From: an uncultured Rhodanobacter sp.
GTDB lineage: Bacteria; Pseudomonadota; Gammaproteobacteria; Xanthomonadales; Rhodanobacteraceae
Direction: 5' to 3'
Assembly: GCA_903827735.1 (NCBI GenBank)
Contig: CAIKJM010000654.1
Coordinates: forward strand, 1-9,077
DNA: 9,077 bases
The notes beneath the pieces are model-generated. The model was not told where the DNA came from and searched no databases. It saw nothing but the letters and a program-made list of their open reading frames with translations. Position 1 is the stretch's first letter. The number at the start of each line of letters is the position of its first letter. Position numbers and translations under genes: made by a program. Positions 1 through 5,341 of the stretch are shown here, in pieces.

Positions 1-10
1 CGCGCGAACG

Positions 11-40
11 AAATTGGGGACGGAGGCTGAGGTTTCCCCA
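11..40. repeat. Inverted repeat / element-end-like motif
   Basis: Downstream of the transposase fragment, TGGGGA (15-20) and TCCCCA (35-40) form a 6-bp inverted repeat with a 14-base loop. The stretch beginning AAATTGGGGACGGAGG also resembles, base for base in many positions, the RAYT element end found at 2231-2255 (on that strand AAACCGGGGTCAGAGT). It could be the end of the IS4 element or a diverged RAYT-type end. The similarity is by eye only. Confidence 0.35.
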
Positions 41-45
41 CGTTT

Positions 46-414
46 TCATGCTGCCACAGCCATTTGATCGAGCAGTGCCGGAGATGGCTTTCGCATCTGC
101 TCCATGAGCTCTTCGAGCCTGGCGTTTGACCATCGTCGCAGCAGCGCTTCATGGCCCAGCCGCATGATCGAGTACAGCCGTCGCTTGGATCGAAACGGCG
201 CCAGCCATTGATCTATCCCTGCGGTTTCGCAAGCCATGCCGACCAGCCAGCTGGCGAAGGCTGCCATCGTGTGGAGCAACAGCAACACTTCGATACGCTT
301 GTCCTTGCGGGTCAGGCTGTCTTCAAAGGCATGACCGTAGCGGTGGGATTTGAGATCCCGGAAAGACAGTTCGATCTGCATGCGTCGCGTGTAATGACCC
401 AGCACTTCCTGCAC
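46..414 (-). pseudogene. IS4-family transposase, C-terminal fragment
   Basis: This is the C-terminal end of a DDE transposase of the IS4 type, which would catalyse cut-and-paste movement of an insertion sequence. The first 22 residues carry the family signature Y-x2-R-x3-E-x6-K exactly (Y8, R11, E15, K22). E15 would be the third acidic residue of the DDE triad. The fragment is about 122 residues, against roughly 350-450 for full IS4 transposases, so the two catalytic Asp residues and the N-terminal domain are missing. The first possible start is a GTG at 412-414, directly preceded by an in-frame stop, with no ribosome binding site. I therefore read it as a 5'-truncated, inactive remnant. The break lies at about 415-422, just before a palindrome and the RAYT-end repeat cluster, which suggests later rearrangement. 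Family assignment is strong; the exact IS is not recognised. Confidence 0.8.
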
Positions 415-422
415 AGGTCAGG

Positions 423-446
423 CCGCTAAGGCATATGCCTCAGCGG
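423..446. repeat. Near-perfect 24-bp palindrome
   Basis: The arms CCGCTAAGGCAT and ATGCCTCAGCGG are reverse complements except at one position per arm (A428 against C441). The palindrome sits exactly between the truncated end of the IS4 transposase and the first RAYT-end repeat at 454. It could be a junction left by rearrangement, a transcription stop (there is no T-run of note) or an operator. Its role is unknown. Confidence 0.6.
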
Positions 447-453
447 GTGTTTT

Positions 454-558
454 CGAAACAGGGGTCAGAGTGCACTTTTTTCAGTCGGCCGGAGCTTTGC
501 CGAAACCCGGGTCAGAGTGCACTTTTCTGCGAAACCCGGGTCAGAGTGCACTATTTCA
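454..558 (+). repeat. Cluster 1 of RAYT-element end repeats (three copies)
   Basis: Three direct copies of a unit with core GTCAGAGTGCAC lie at 464-475, 511-522 and 540-551. They are preceded by CGAAAC(A/C)(G/C)GG and followed by T-rich DNA. Each unit holds two palindromic words, ACCCGGGT (weakened in copy 1) and GTGCAC. Read on the minus strand, the sequence beside copies 1 and 3 encodes the last codons and stop of a RAYT-like protein: KAPAD-stop at 481-498 and KIGRLRKAPVA-stop at 556-591. The units are therefore 3' ends of RAYT elements, not independent repeats. Spacings are 47 and 29 bases. There are no uniform spacers, so this is not a CRISPR array. Confidence 0.8.
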
Positions 559-591
559 GGCGACCGGCGCTTTGCGGAGCCGCCCGATCTT
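556..591 (-). pseudogene. C-terminal tail remnant of a second RAYT
   Basis: On the minus strand these bases read KIGRLRKAPVA followed by TGA. The RAYT at 1456-2151 ends KIGRPRKDSTD then TGA, and both stops run into the same GTGCACTCTGACCC repeat. The match of frame, motif and position of the stop relative to the repeat shows this is the tail of a related but different RAYT copy. The rest of that copy is not present; beyond 591 the similarity is lost. Confidence 0.7.
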
Positions 592-749
592 TATTCGGAA
601 AACAGCAAAACGGCGGGCGTCGGTGCCTGGACAATAAGTTTGCGGGGAGGCTGAAGAAAGGGGGCAGGATGAAAATTTTTCAGTAGCTTGGGAATTCGCC
701 AAGTCGCTCGACTTTGAGTTGTTTAGCTGGGCGCAAATTCTCGGCCTCG

Positions 750-778
750 TTGGAAAAATGAAAGGGATCTAGTGTTAT
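750..778 (+). promoter_or_regulatory. Possible sigma70-type promoter of the lipoprotein gene
   Basis: TTGGAA (750-755) and TGTTAT (773-778) are separated by 17 bases, with four of six matches to each consensus box. This predicts a transcript starting near 785 with a leader of about 55 bases before the ATG at 841. The region 690-840 is clearly more AT-rich than the rest of the window. Prediction by eye only. Confidence 0.35.
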
Positions 779-840
779 CTAATTTGATGCGTGATTCGTC
801 CTTCGGAAATTAACTCGCGTATAGGAACTAGGCTAATTAT

Positions 841-1314
841 ATGAGCTATAGATTTATGCCATGGAAAGCACTAATTGTCGTGGCTGTATCGTCATGTCTT
901 CTAGCGTGTGCCACGGCACAGGGGCCGACCTATGTCGCGGCCCCACGTCCTGAAGGCGGTAAAGCCTTGGTCTACATCTACAGGCAAACTCTTGGTTACT
1001 TTCAGAGTGCGTATACGCCTCGGGCGTCAGTGGATGGAAAACCACTCGCTGACCTTCCGAGGGATAGCTATACGTACGCATATGTGGATCCAGGCGAACA
1101 CACGATAGCGGTAAAGCACAACTTCCTTGCCGGTATTCCGTCGGTGCAGCTGGCACTGCATGCTGCATCCGGAGGTGTTTATTTCATTAGCTATCAGGAT
1201 CCCATTCGCCCCGGCGCGTCAATCATTTTTTATATCGCGAAGATCCAAAGCTTCTCAGGTAAAAGCCAACCCTCTGAATTACAGAACATGCGATACGTCG
1301 AACCAATTCGTTAG
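841..1314 (+). CDS. DUF2846-type outer-membrane lipoprotein
   Basis: This 157-residue protein is predicted to be exported and lipidated. It has a short basic start, a hydrophobic stretch (about residues 10-22) and a lipobox L20-L21-A22-C23, so mature protein would begin at C23. Residue 24 is Ala, not Asp, which fits outer-membrane sorting. The body (about 39-130) has the layout of DUF2846 proteins: a KALVYIYR strand, then VDGKPLADLP, then a VDPGEHTIAV strand, then a GGVYFISY strand. The molecular function of that family is not known. The ATG is preceded only by weak AGG words (AGGAA at 823-827, AGG at 830-832). The gene stands alone, has more AT-rich upstream DNA, and lies exactly between two clusters of RAYT-element ends, which suggests acquisition or relocation with mobile DNA. 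Lipoprotein call is firm, domain call fairly so. Confidence 0.8.
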   Translation: MSYRFMPWKALIVVAVSSCLLACATAQGPTYVAAPRPEGGKALVYIYRQTLGYFQSAYTPRASVDGKPLADLPRDSYTYAYVDPGEHTIAVKHNFLAGIPSVQLALHAASGGVYFISYQDPIRPGASIIFYIAKIQSFSGKSQPSELQNMRYVEPIR

Positions 1315-1335
1315 CTGCAAAGGTGTTGGATGGTG

Positions 1336-1460
1336 CGAAACCCGGGTTGCGAAACCCGGGTCAGAGTGCACTTTTCAGTCCGAAACCCGGGTCCGCTGAA
1401 ACCGGGGTCAGAGTGCACTTTATCGCCGGGTCAAACCCGGGTCAGAGTGCACTTTTCAGT
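1336..1460 (+). repeat. Cluster 2 of RAYT-element end repeats (three full, two partial copies)
   Basis: Three direct copies of the core GTCAGAGTGCAC lie at 1360-1371, 1407-1418 and 1441-1452. Two partial copies, holding only GAAACCCGGGT, lie at 1337-1347 and 1382-1392. Orientation is the same as in cluster 1. The third full copy forms the left end of the RAYT element: the RAYT stop codon (1456-1458) overlaps it. After the first full copy, the minus strand reads a short tail (Asp and Ser before TGA at 1375-1377) that is cut short by the next GAAACCCGGGT. The spacing of the first two cores is 47 bases, the same as in cluster 1. Confidence 0.8.
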
Positions 1461-2151
1461 CCGTCGAATCTTTACGGGGCCGCCCGATCTTGAGTGGTCC
1501 GGCCGGTCGCGCGAGCTGAGCTTCGATGGCGGAACGAAAGCGATCTGATCCAAGCGCGTGCTGGCGTTGCAGGTGCAGCCGAATAGCCAGGATATCCTCG
1601 TCGGAAAGCGTCTCCATGGTAATAGCGCGGTAGGCGGCGCAACGTTGCTCCCGAGTTGTTCCAAGTCGCTGATAGTTGGGATGCGGATGTATGAGCAGGT
1701 CGTCGTGGCCGAGCGCGTTGCAACCGTGGCTCGACCACAGGTAGTCGGCCGGATCGGTACACACGGCTGCGCGCACCGGGTTGAGCTCGATATATCGATA
1801 GCAGTGCAGCAGATATGTGTCGCGATCTACCAGGGACGATTTGTAGCGTCATTCCCAGAGCGTTCCGGTGCGGTGGTAGCGGTCGTTGACGTAGCGGACG
1901 TATCGCCGCCCCAGCGCCTGCATGAGCCGGGCGATTTGTCCGCTGCCAGTCGGCGTCATCAACAGGTGGACGTGATTGGTCATCAGTACATAGGCATGCA
2001 CGGCACAGCCCTCACGCAGCGCGATCTCCTTGAGATCCTGCAGGTAGCGCTGGCGGTCGGCGTCAGCGAAAAAGCAGGGCTGGCGGTCATTGCCGCGTTG
2101 GACCACATGCTGGGGAATGCCGGGGAGGTCAAGTCGTGGCCTGCGTGGCAT
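1456..2151 (-). pseudogene. REP-associated tyrosine transposase (RAYT, Y1/HUH family) with in-frame TGA
   Basis: RAYTs are single-domain HUH endonucleases related to IS200/IS605 TnpA that nick and join REP hairpins through a catalytic Tyr. The start (residues 1-20, with PRRPRLDLPG and the HVVQRGN word) is classic for the family. H60-V61-H62 is the HUH metal site, and the catalytic Tyr is probably Y84 or Y87. The frame continues through the conserved YIELNPVRA and DYLWSS words to the basic tail GRPRKDSTD. Codon 101 (1849-1851) is TGA, where the family has Gly in the WEGRYKSS motif; GGA to TGA is a single base change. The downstream frame (130 codons) is otherwise intact, with no frameshift. 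A strong AAGGAG (2158-2163) lies 6 bases before the ATG. A 100-residue product would keep the HUH and Tyr but lose the C-terminal half. The base after the stop is C, a context known to favour UGA readthrough, so residual activity is possible. Confidence 0.85.
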
Positions 2152-2193
2152 GGGCGGCTCCTTGCCAAAGACTTTAGCGTGCCTGTTTCAACC

Positions 2194-2223
2194 CGTGGTT
2201 TCTGTCAGCGCCGCTCGACCACG
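2194..2223. repeat. Inverted repeat upstream of the RAYT gene
   Basis: CGTGGT (2194-2199) and ACCACG (2218-2223) can pair around an 18-base loop between the RAYT ribosome binding site and the right terminal repeat. Hairpins in this position are common substrates of RAYTs. It is short and could also affect RAYT translation. Confidence 0.4.
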
Positions 2224-2230
2224 CCCATCG

Positions 2231-2255
2231 GAAAAGTCGACTCTGACCCCGGTTT
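2231..2255 (-). repeat. Right terminal inverted repeat of the RAYT element (GTCGAC variant)
   Basis: This is the only inverted copy of the repeat family in the window, with core GTCGACTCTGAC at 2236-2247 on the plus strand. All six other copies have GTGCAC where this one has GTCGAC. It ends 45 bases before the DUF2784 start codon, so the element borders that gene's upstream region. Confidence 0.75.
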
Positions 2256-2300
2256 TGCTTTTGTTCGACGCTTCCGTTCTAACGACACCCGGAGATTTTG

Positions 2301-2681
2301 ATGGCCGCAATCATCGTGCTGGCGATCCATCTCGCCATCATCGCGTTCAACGTCGCGGGCTGCGTGCTGATTCCACTCGGCGCGTGGCTCGGCTGGCGTT
2401 GGGTGCGCGAGTTCTGGTGGCGGCTGGCGCATCTGCTCAGCTTTGCTGTCGTAGCGATTCAGGCCCTGCTGGGGCGCGCCTGTTTCTTGACCATCTGGCA
2501 GGACGAGTTGTCCGGCACCACGCAGGTGCAGCCGCTGATCGAGCAATGGATCGACGGGCTGATCTACTGGGATTTGCCGCTGTGGGTTTTTGCCGCCGCG
2601 TACGTCGCGGTGTTCGTGTATGTGGTCGCATTGTGGGTATGGGTGCGGCCAGGTAAGTGGCGATCGAACCGGATGGTGTAG
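2301..2681 (+). CDS. DUF2784-like integral membrane protein
   Basis: This 126-residue protein is very hydrophobic, with three to four likely membrane helices (about 3-32, 40-60 and 95-118) and a short basic C-terminus. The Trp/Arg-rich motif after helix 1, the RLAHLLSF segment in helix 2 and the CFLTIWQDEL word after it match the layout of the DUF2784 family. That family has no known function. The ATG at 2301 is chosen because GGAG (2291-2294) lies 6 bases upstream; a TTG one codon earlier is less likely. The gene begins 45 bases after the RAYT element end, so its promoter may lie in or beyond the element. The next gene is 214 bases away and no terminator was seen. Confidence 0.75.
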   Translation: MAAIIVLAIHLAIIAFNVAGCVLIPLGAWLGWRWVREFWWRLAHLLSFAVVAIQALLGRACFLTIWQDELSGTTQVQPLIEQWIDGLIYWDLPLWVFAAAYVAVFVYVVALWVWVRPGKWRSNRMV

Positions 2682-2805
2682 CGGAAAGGTGTCAGATGTA
2701 TGGCATGTCGCCGGCCGCTCGACTCGCTTCGGAAGCCGGTAGCGCAGTTGCTTTCCTTCAAGCGTGCGGTTGATGGGCCGGTGCGCACGGAAGGCTGATA
2801 AGGTG

Positions 2806-2838
2806 TCGGGGATATTTTCCGGAACGCATCGGGGATAT
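2806..2838. promoter_or_regulatory. Paired direct repeats upstream of the VOC gene
   Basis: TCGGGGATAT occurs twice, at 2806-2815 and 2829-2838, with starts 23 bases apart, or about two helical turns. They lie 58-90 bases before the VOC start codon. An inverted repeat, CGTGCG (2763-2768) with CGCACG (2784-2789), lies just upstream. Together these could be an operator or activator site; no regulator is identified. Confidence 0.35.
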
Positions 2839-2895
2839 ACCAATTAGTCGTGGACAGCCGTCGTCTGACTTCACCAGCCACGCAAGGGGAAATTT

Positions 2896-3294
2896 ATGAG
2901 CAAACAGTTGTTCATCAACCTTCCGGTCGCCGACCTGCCGAGGTCCATCGCGTTTTTTACGGCTTTGGGTTTTGCGCTCAAGCCGGAGTTCACCAGCGAC
3001 GACGGCGCCGGCTTTGTCATCAGCGACACGATCAGCCTCATGCTGACGACGCACGCCCAGTTTCGGGTCTTCACGCCGAAGGAAATCTGCGACACGAGCA
3101 AGGCGGTTGAAGTGTTGCTATCCATTGGTTGCGAAAGCCGCGAAGAGGTCGACAGCCTCGTCGCCAAGGCCCTCGCTGCTGGTGGCACCACTTACGACGA
3201 GCCGGAAGATTTCGGCTTCATGTACACGCACAGCTTTATCGACCTGGATGGCCACGGCTGGGGCGTACTGCATATGACGGGCGCATCGGAATAG
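2896..3294 (+). CDS. VOC-superfamily (glyoxalase/bleomycin-resistance fold) protein
   Basis: This 132-residue cytoplasmic protein has the two beta-alpha-beta-beta-beta modules of the vicinal oxygen chelate fold. Module one starts with FINLPVADL and SIAFFTALGF (residues 6-26). Module two runs from about 76 and ends with FMYTHSFIDLDGHGW (108-122). It resembles the small proteins often annotated as lactoylglutathione lyase-like, but the substrate is not known. In that subgroup the last motif is normally DGH-x-W-E, the Glu being a metal ligand. Here residue 123 is Gly (codon GGC), so the usual metal site may be broken or altered. Start ATG is supported by AAGGGGA (2884-2890), 5 bases upstream. 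It stands alone on the plus strand. Confidence 0.85.
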   Translation: MSKQLFINLPVADLPRSIAFFTALGFALKPEFTSDDGAGFVISDTISLMLTTHAQFRVFTPKEICDTSKAVEVLLSIGCESREEVDSLVAKALAAGGTTYDEPEDFGFMYTHSFIDLDGHGWGVLHMTGASE

Positions 3295-3370
3295 CGGTGA
3301 TGCAGGCTATCGCTGCGCGTTCATTCGCGGCGGCTTGAGTTGCGCGAAGTGGGTGAGAAGGCCTGCGTTG

Positions 3371-3408
3371 GATGTAGGACAGCGTGGGAGCAGGCGGGCT
3401 CGCATAAA
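3371..3408. repeat. Possible degenerate REP-like sequence
   Basis: The stretch containing GTGGGAGCAGGCGGGCTCGC (3388-3407) resembles the GTGGGAGC...GGCTnGC pattern of REP elements in pseudomonads and related bacteria, with an imperfect inverted repeat inside (GAGC against GCTC). It lies in the 263-base gap between the VOC and peptidase genes, which otherwise holds nothing I can name. The call is by resemblance only. Confidence 0.25.
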
Positions 3409-3557
3409 AGGGGTCTCGGGTAGTTTGTCGGAGTGGCGCCAGTACGCCGGCCACAAAGCGCGGATGTTCCGACGCGAAAGGGTCGAAGGCCATACGGCGC
3501 AAACACGTAGCGAGTCAGAAACATCTCGCCGTGAGGCGGGCGACACCGAACACTCCG

Positions 3558-4787
3558 ATGACGACGTCATTGGACATCGTCATAGGCAAAGGGAATGACG
3601 TGCAAAACAAAGCGGATAGCGAACTGGGGCGAAGCGGCCAGACGGGCGGGCAGAGTGGGGGTCACGGCGGTAAGCCTGACACCGGAAAAGCTGCTGCAGC
3701 GGCGGCCCCCGTCGTGACAGTCAATGGCGTCGAACGGAAGCTCGCGCCGTCGGCGCGAGGGTCGAAGCAGCTCGCTCGCCCCGCGCTGCAGATTGCGCCG
3801 CCCGGCATCGCGCCGCCCGAGCCGCCGGTTTCGGCGAGCCTGCGATCGAAGTGTCCTCCCGTTCTAGACCAGGATCCGATCCAATCGTGTGCGGCCTTCG
3901 CTTTCACTGGCGCGTTGCGCTTTCTTCATTTGGCCGAGGGGCTCGATGAACCGTTGTCGCCGTTGTTCTGTTACTACGCGACGCGTGTCCTGGTCGAGGC
4001 CGAGCAAACCAGCGACGACTCGGGATGCAAGGCAGATGCGGTAGTCGAGGCGCTAGAAAGCTACGGCGTGTGCGTCGAGAGCGCGTGGCCTTACGACACC
4101 CAGAAATTCTCCATCGCGCCACCGACTGCCGCTTTCGATGACGCGGCCAAGCGCAAGCTGACCAAGGCTTTGCGAGTGACGACGCTCCGCGCGATCAAGC
4201 TTTCGATCGCCGCAGGGTATCCGGTACCGGTGGCCTTTCCCGTGGCGCAGTCCGTTGGCTACGGTAGCGATGCCGTGCCTTCGCCGACATGGCGCACGGG
4301 GATTTTCCCGGTACCGACGTCAGCAGCCCCTGGCGACGCGCCGGCTGGCAGCGCAGGGAGCGCGGCGGGGTCATCTGAGGGTTCTGCCGGCTCCTCGGGC
4401 GGCACGGGTGGTTCCTCTGGTGGTACTGGCGGCTCCTCCGGTGGATCCGCCGGCTCGGGTGGTGGAGCGGTGGGATCGTCGGGTGTTGCTGCCGGCTTCG
4501 CAGGCGGACCGGTGAACGACGCCAATCTCTTTCATCCACCCGCCGCGGATCCCGCCGATGGCTACCATTTCGTGCTGGCCGTGGGTTACGACGATGCGAC
4601 GGGCCTGCTCGAAATCCAGAACTCGTGGGGTCCTCACTTTGGCGATGGCGGATACGGCTATCTGCCCTATGCGCTCTTCGGACCAACACAGGACACGCTC
4701 ATCGCCGACCCGAGCGTGCTCGCCGAAGACCCGTGGACGCTACGACTTCAGTCCGATGACCTGCGCGTGGCGGCAGTGGGCGGGTAA
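3558..4787 (+). CDS. Papain-like (C1 family) cysteine peptidase with Gly/Ser-rich insertion
   Basis: Counting from the ATG at 3558, the protein has 409 residues. Residues 1-90 are low-complexity, rich in Gly, Ala and Pro, with no signal peptide. The peptidase domain follows. Q105 and C111 stand six residues apart as in papain, in the DQDPIQSCAAFAF motif, giving oxyanion Gln and nucleophile Cys. H337 lies in YHFVLAVGYDD, and N355 in IQNSWGPHFGDGGYGYLPY, completing the Cys-His-Asn triad. In bacterial relatives the segment ending in TGIFPVP is followed closely by the His motif. Here a Gly/Ser/Ala-rich stretch (about 254-316, with SSGGTGG words repeated) is inserted between them. Start choice is weak: no good ribosome binding site precedes 3558, and an in-frame GTG at 3531 would add nine residues. 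The lack of a signal suggests a cytoplasmic protein or export by another route. Peptidase activity is inferred; the target is unknown. Confidence 0.85.
   Translation: MTTSLDIVIGKGNDVQNKADSELGRSGQTGGQSGGHGGKPDTGKAAAAAAPVVTVNGVERKLAPSARGSKQLARPALQIAPPGIAPPEPPVSASLRSKCPPVLDQDPIQSCAAFAFTGALRFLHLAEGLDEPLSPLFCYYATRVLVEAEQTSDDSGCKADAVVEALESYGVCVESAWPYDTQKFSIAPPTAAFDDAAKRKLTKALRVTTLRAIKLSIAAGYPVPVAFPVAQSVGYGSDAVPSPTWRTGIFPVPTSAAPGDAPAGSAGSAAGSSEGSAGSSGGTGGSSGGTGGSSGGSAGSGGGAVGSSGVAAGFAGGPVNDANLFHPPAADPADGYHFVLAVGYDDATGLLEIQNSWGPHFGDGGYGYLPYALFGPTQDTLIADPSVLAEDPWTLRLQSDDLRVAAVGG
4360..4500 (+). repeat. Gly/Ser codon repeat inside the peptidase gene
   Basis: Imperfect tandem units encoding GGSSGGT/GSSGGT recur between about 4385 and 4470. 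The codons vary (GGC, GGT, TCC, TCT, TCG), so the repeat is clearer in protein than in DNA. It encodes the flexible insertion between the catalytic Cys and His. Such tracts can change length by slippage. Confidence 0.65.
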
Positions 4788-4857
4788 CGCTCTCCATAAG
4801 GAGAAGGTATCCGGGCCAAATTTCGATCGAATTGTCCTTGATACTTTTCTACTCTGA

Positions 4858-4867
4858 GTCCGCGGAC
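4858..4867. promoter_or_regulatory. Palindrome GTCCGCGGAC (copy 1)
   Basis: A perfect 10-bp palindrome lies 73 bases before the ATG of the small coiled-coil-like gene. The same ten bases occur at 6691-6700 upstream of the miniprotein gene. Shared palindromes in two intergenic regions suggest a common regulator site; this is inference. A short hairpin without a T-run (TCTCC/GGAGA, 4791-4804) lies just upstream, after the peptidase stop. Confidence 0.35.
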
Positions 4868-4940
4868 GGGGCCAATGTCATTGAGGCGAGGCGGAGACAG
4901 GCAAACCTCGCTATCGTGCCGTTCTAACTAAAAAAACACT

Positions 4941-5195
4941 ATGACAAAAAACTACGAACCGCCGCTGACCACCAACCCGCACTCGCCTCTGTACCGCGTT
5001 GATAAGGCCATCCGCGCTGCGCAGCAACGGCTCGACGCCGCGATCGATGCGAAGCGCCATCACACCAGCCAGAATCTCGCGTATGAAGTCATCAAGGAGG
5101 CACGCGAAGGGCTGAAGAAGTGCGAGCTGCTGCGCGTGGCCAAGATAAAGGAAGTTGCGCAGAGGGCGGCGGAGAGCGGAGTCATTGAAAAATAG
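4941..5195 (+). CDS. Small hypothetical protein, helical and charged
   Basis: This 84-residue protein was not recognised. Residues 1-18 are Pro/Asn-rich and probably unstructured. From about 19 on it is rich in Ala, Lys, Arg, Glu and Leu, with regular spacing of Ala/Leu/Val that suggests one or two amphipathic helices or a coiled coil. It has one Cys, no signal peptide and no membrane segment. No Shine-Dalgarno sequence precedes the ATG; instead there is an A-rich stretch (AACTAAAAAAACACT). The coding call rests on length, amino-acid makeup and the lack of a better frame. It lies 153 bases after the peptidase and 146 before the hydrolase, both on the same strand, but the gaps argue against a tight operon. 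Confidence 0.6.
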   Translation: MTKNYEPPLTTNPHSPLYRVDKAIRAAQQRLDAAIDAKRHHTSQNLAYEVIKEAREGLKKCELLRVAKIKEVAQRAAESGVIEK

Positions 5196-5239
5196 CGACA
5201 GAAGAAACGTAGGCCTAGAAAATATTTTGATGCGGCCGT

Positions 5240-5269
5240 GTTGCCTGGCTGATGCGAATAGTTGCCTGG
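5240..5269. promoter_or_regulatory. Paired direct repeats upstream of the hydrolase gene
   Basis: GTTGCCTGG occurs at 5240-5248 and 5261-5269, with starts 21 bases apart (two helical turns). The second copy ends 72 bases before the hydrolase start codon. The spacing fits binding of a regulator to one face of the helix. No regulator is identified. Confidence 0.35.
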
Positions 5270-5341
5270 GAGCTGGCGCCCGTTTTCTAACCGAATTCAG
5301 TTTTGGTTGCCATCGTCTGCTGCGCCTCTCGGAGGGAATAT

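Larger units (their letters stand above)
1433..2255 (-). mobile_element. RAYT element bounded by imperfect terminal inverted repeats
   Basis: The left end (1433-1457) and the reverse complement of the right end (2231-2255) match at 22 of 25 positions. The differences are one base in the CCGG part and the change of GTGCAC to GTCGAC. Between them lies one gene, a HUH-type REP-associated tyrosine transposase on the minus strand. The 75 bases between the right end and the gene start contain another inverted repeat (2194-2223). The size (about 820 bp) and layout are those of a self-contained RAYT unit. RAYTs are known to process single-stranded REP-type hairpins; mobility of the unit as a whole is an inference. 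Target-site duplications were not recognised. Confidence 0.65.

Noticed and set aside
454..1460. CRISPR-like direct repeats
   Set aside because: Spacings are uneven (29-47 bases within clusters, hundreds between), the flanks are pieces of RAYT genes, and no cas gene is present.
1849..1851. TGA as a selenocysteine codon
   Set aside because: The family has Gly at this place, not Cys or Sec, and the codon next to it gives no sign of a selenoprotein.
1456..2151. Frameshift splitting the RAYT
   Set aside because: The two halves are in the same frame (375 bases between their first codons), so the lesion is a single stop codon.
1558..2301. 247-residue plus-strand reading frame
   Set aside because: It lies antisense to the RAYT, whose protein motifs are unmistakable; the frame has no recognisable domain and no ribosome binding site.
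3307..3570. Minus-strand frames between the VOC and peptidase genes
   Set aside because: Three overlapping frames of about equal length, none with a start signal or recognisable protein; probably by-products of base composition.
4195..4689. Minus-strand frames across the Gly/Ser repeat (Arg/Pro-rich)
   Set aside because: They are the complement of the peptidase gene, with low-complexity Arg, Pro and Glu runs produced by the GC-rich repeat.
4791..4804. Terminator after the peptidase gene
   Set aside because: The hairpin has only five pairs and no T-run follows.
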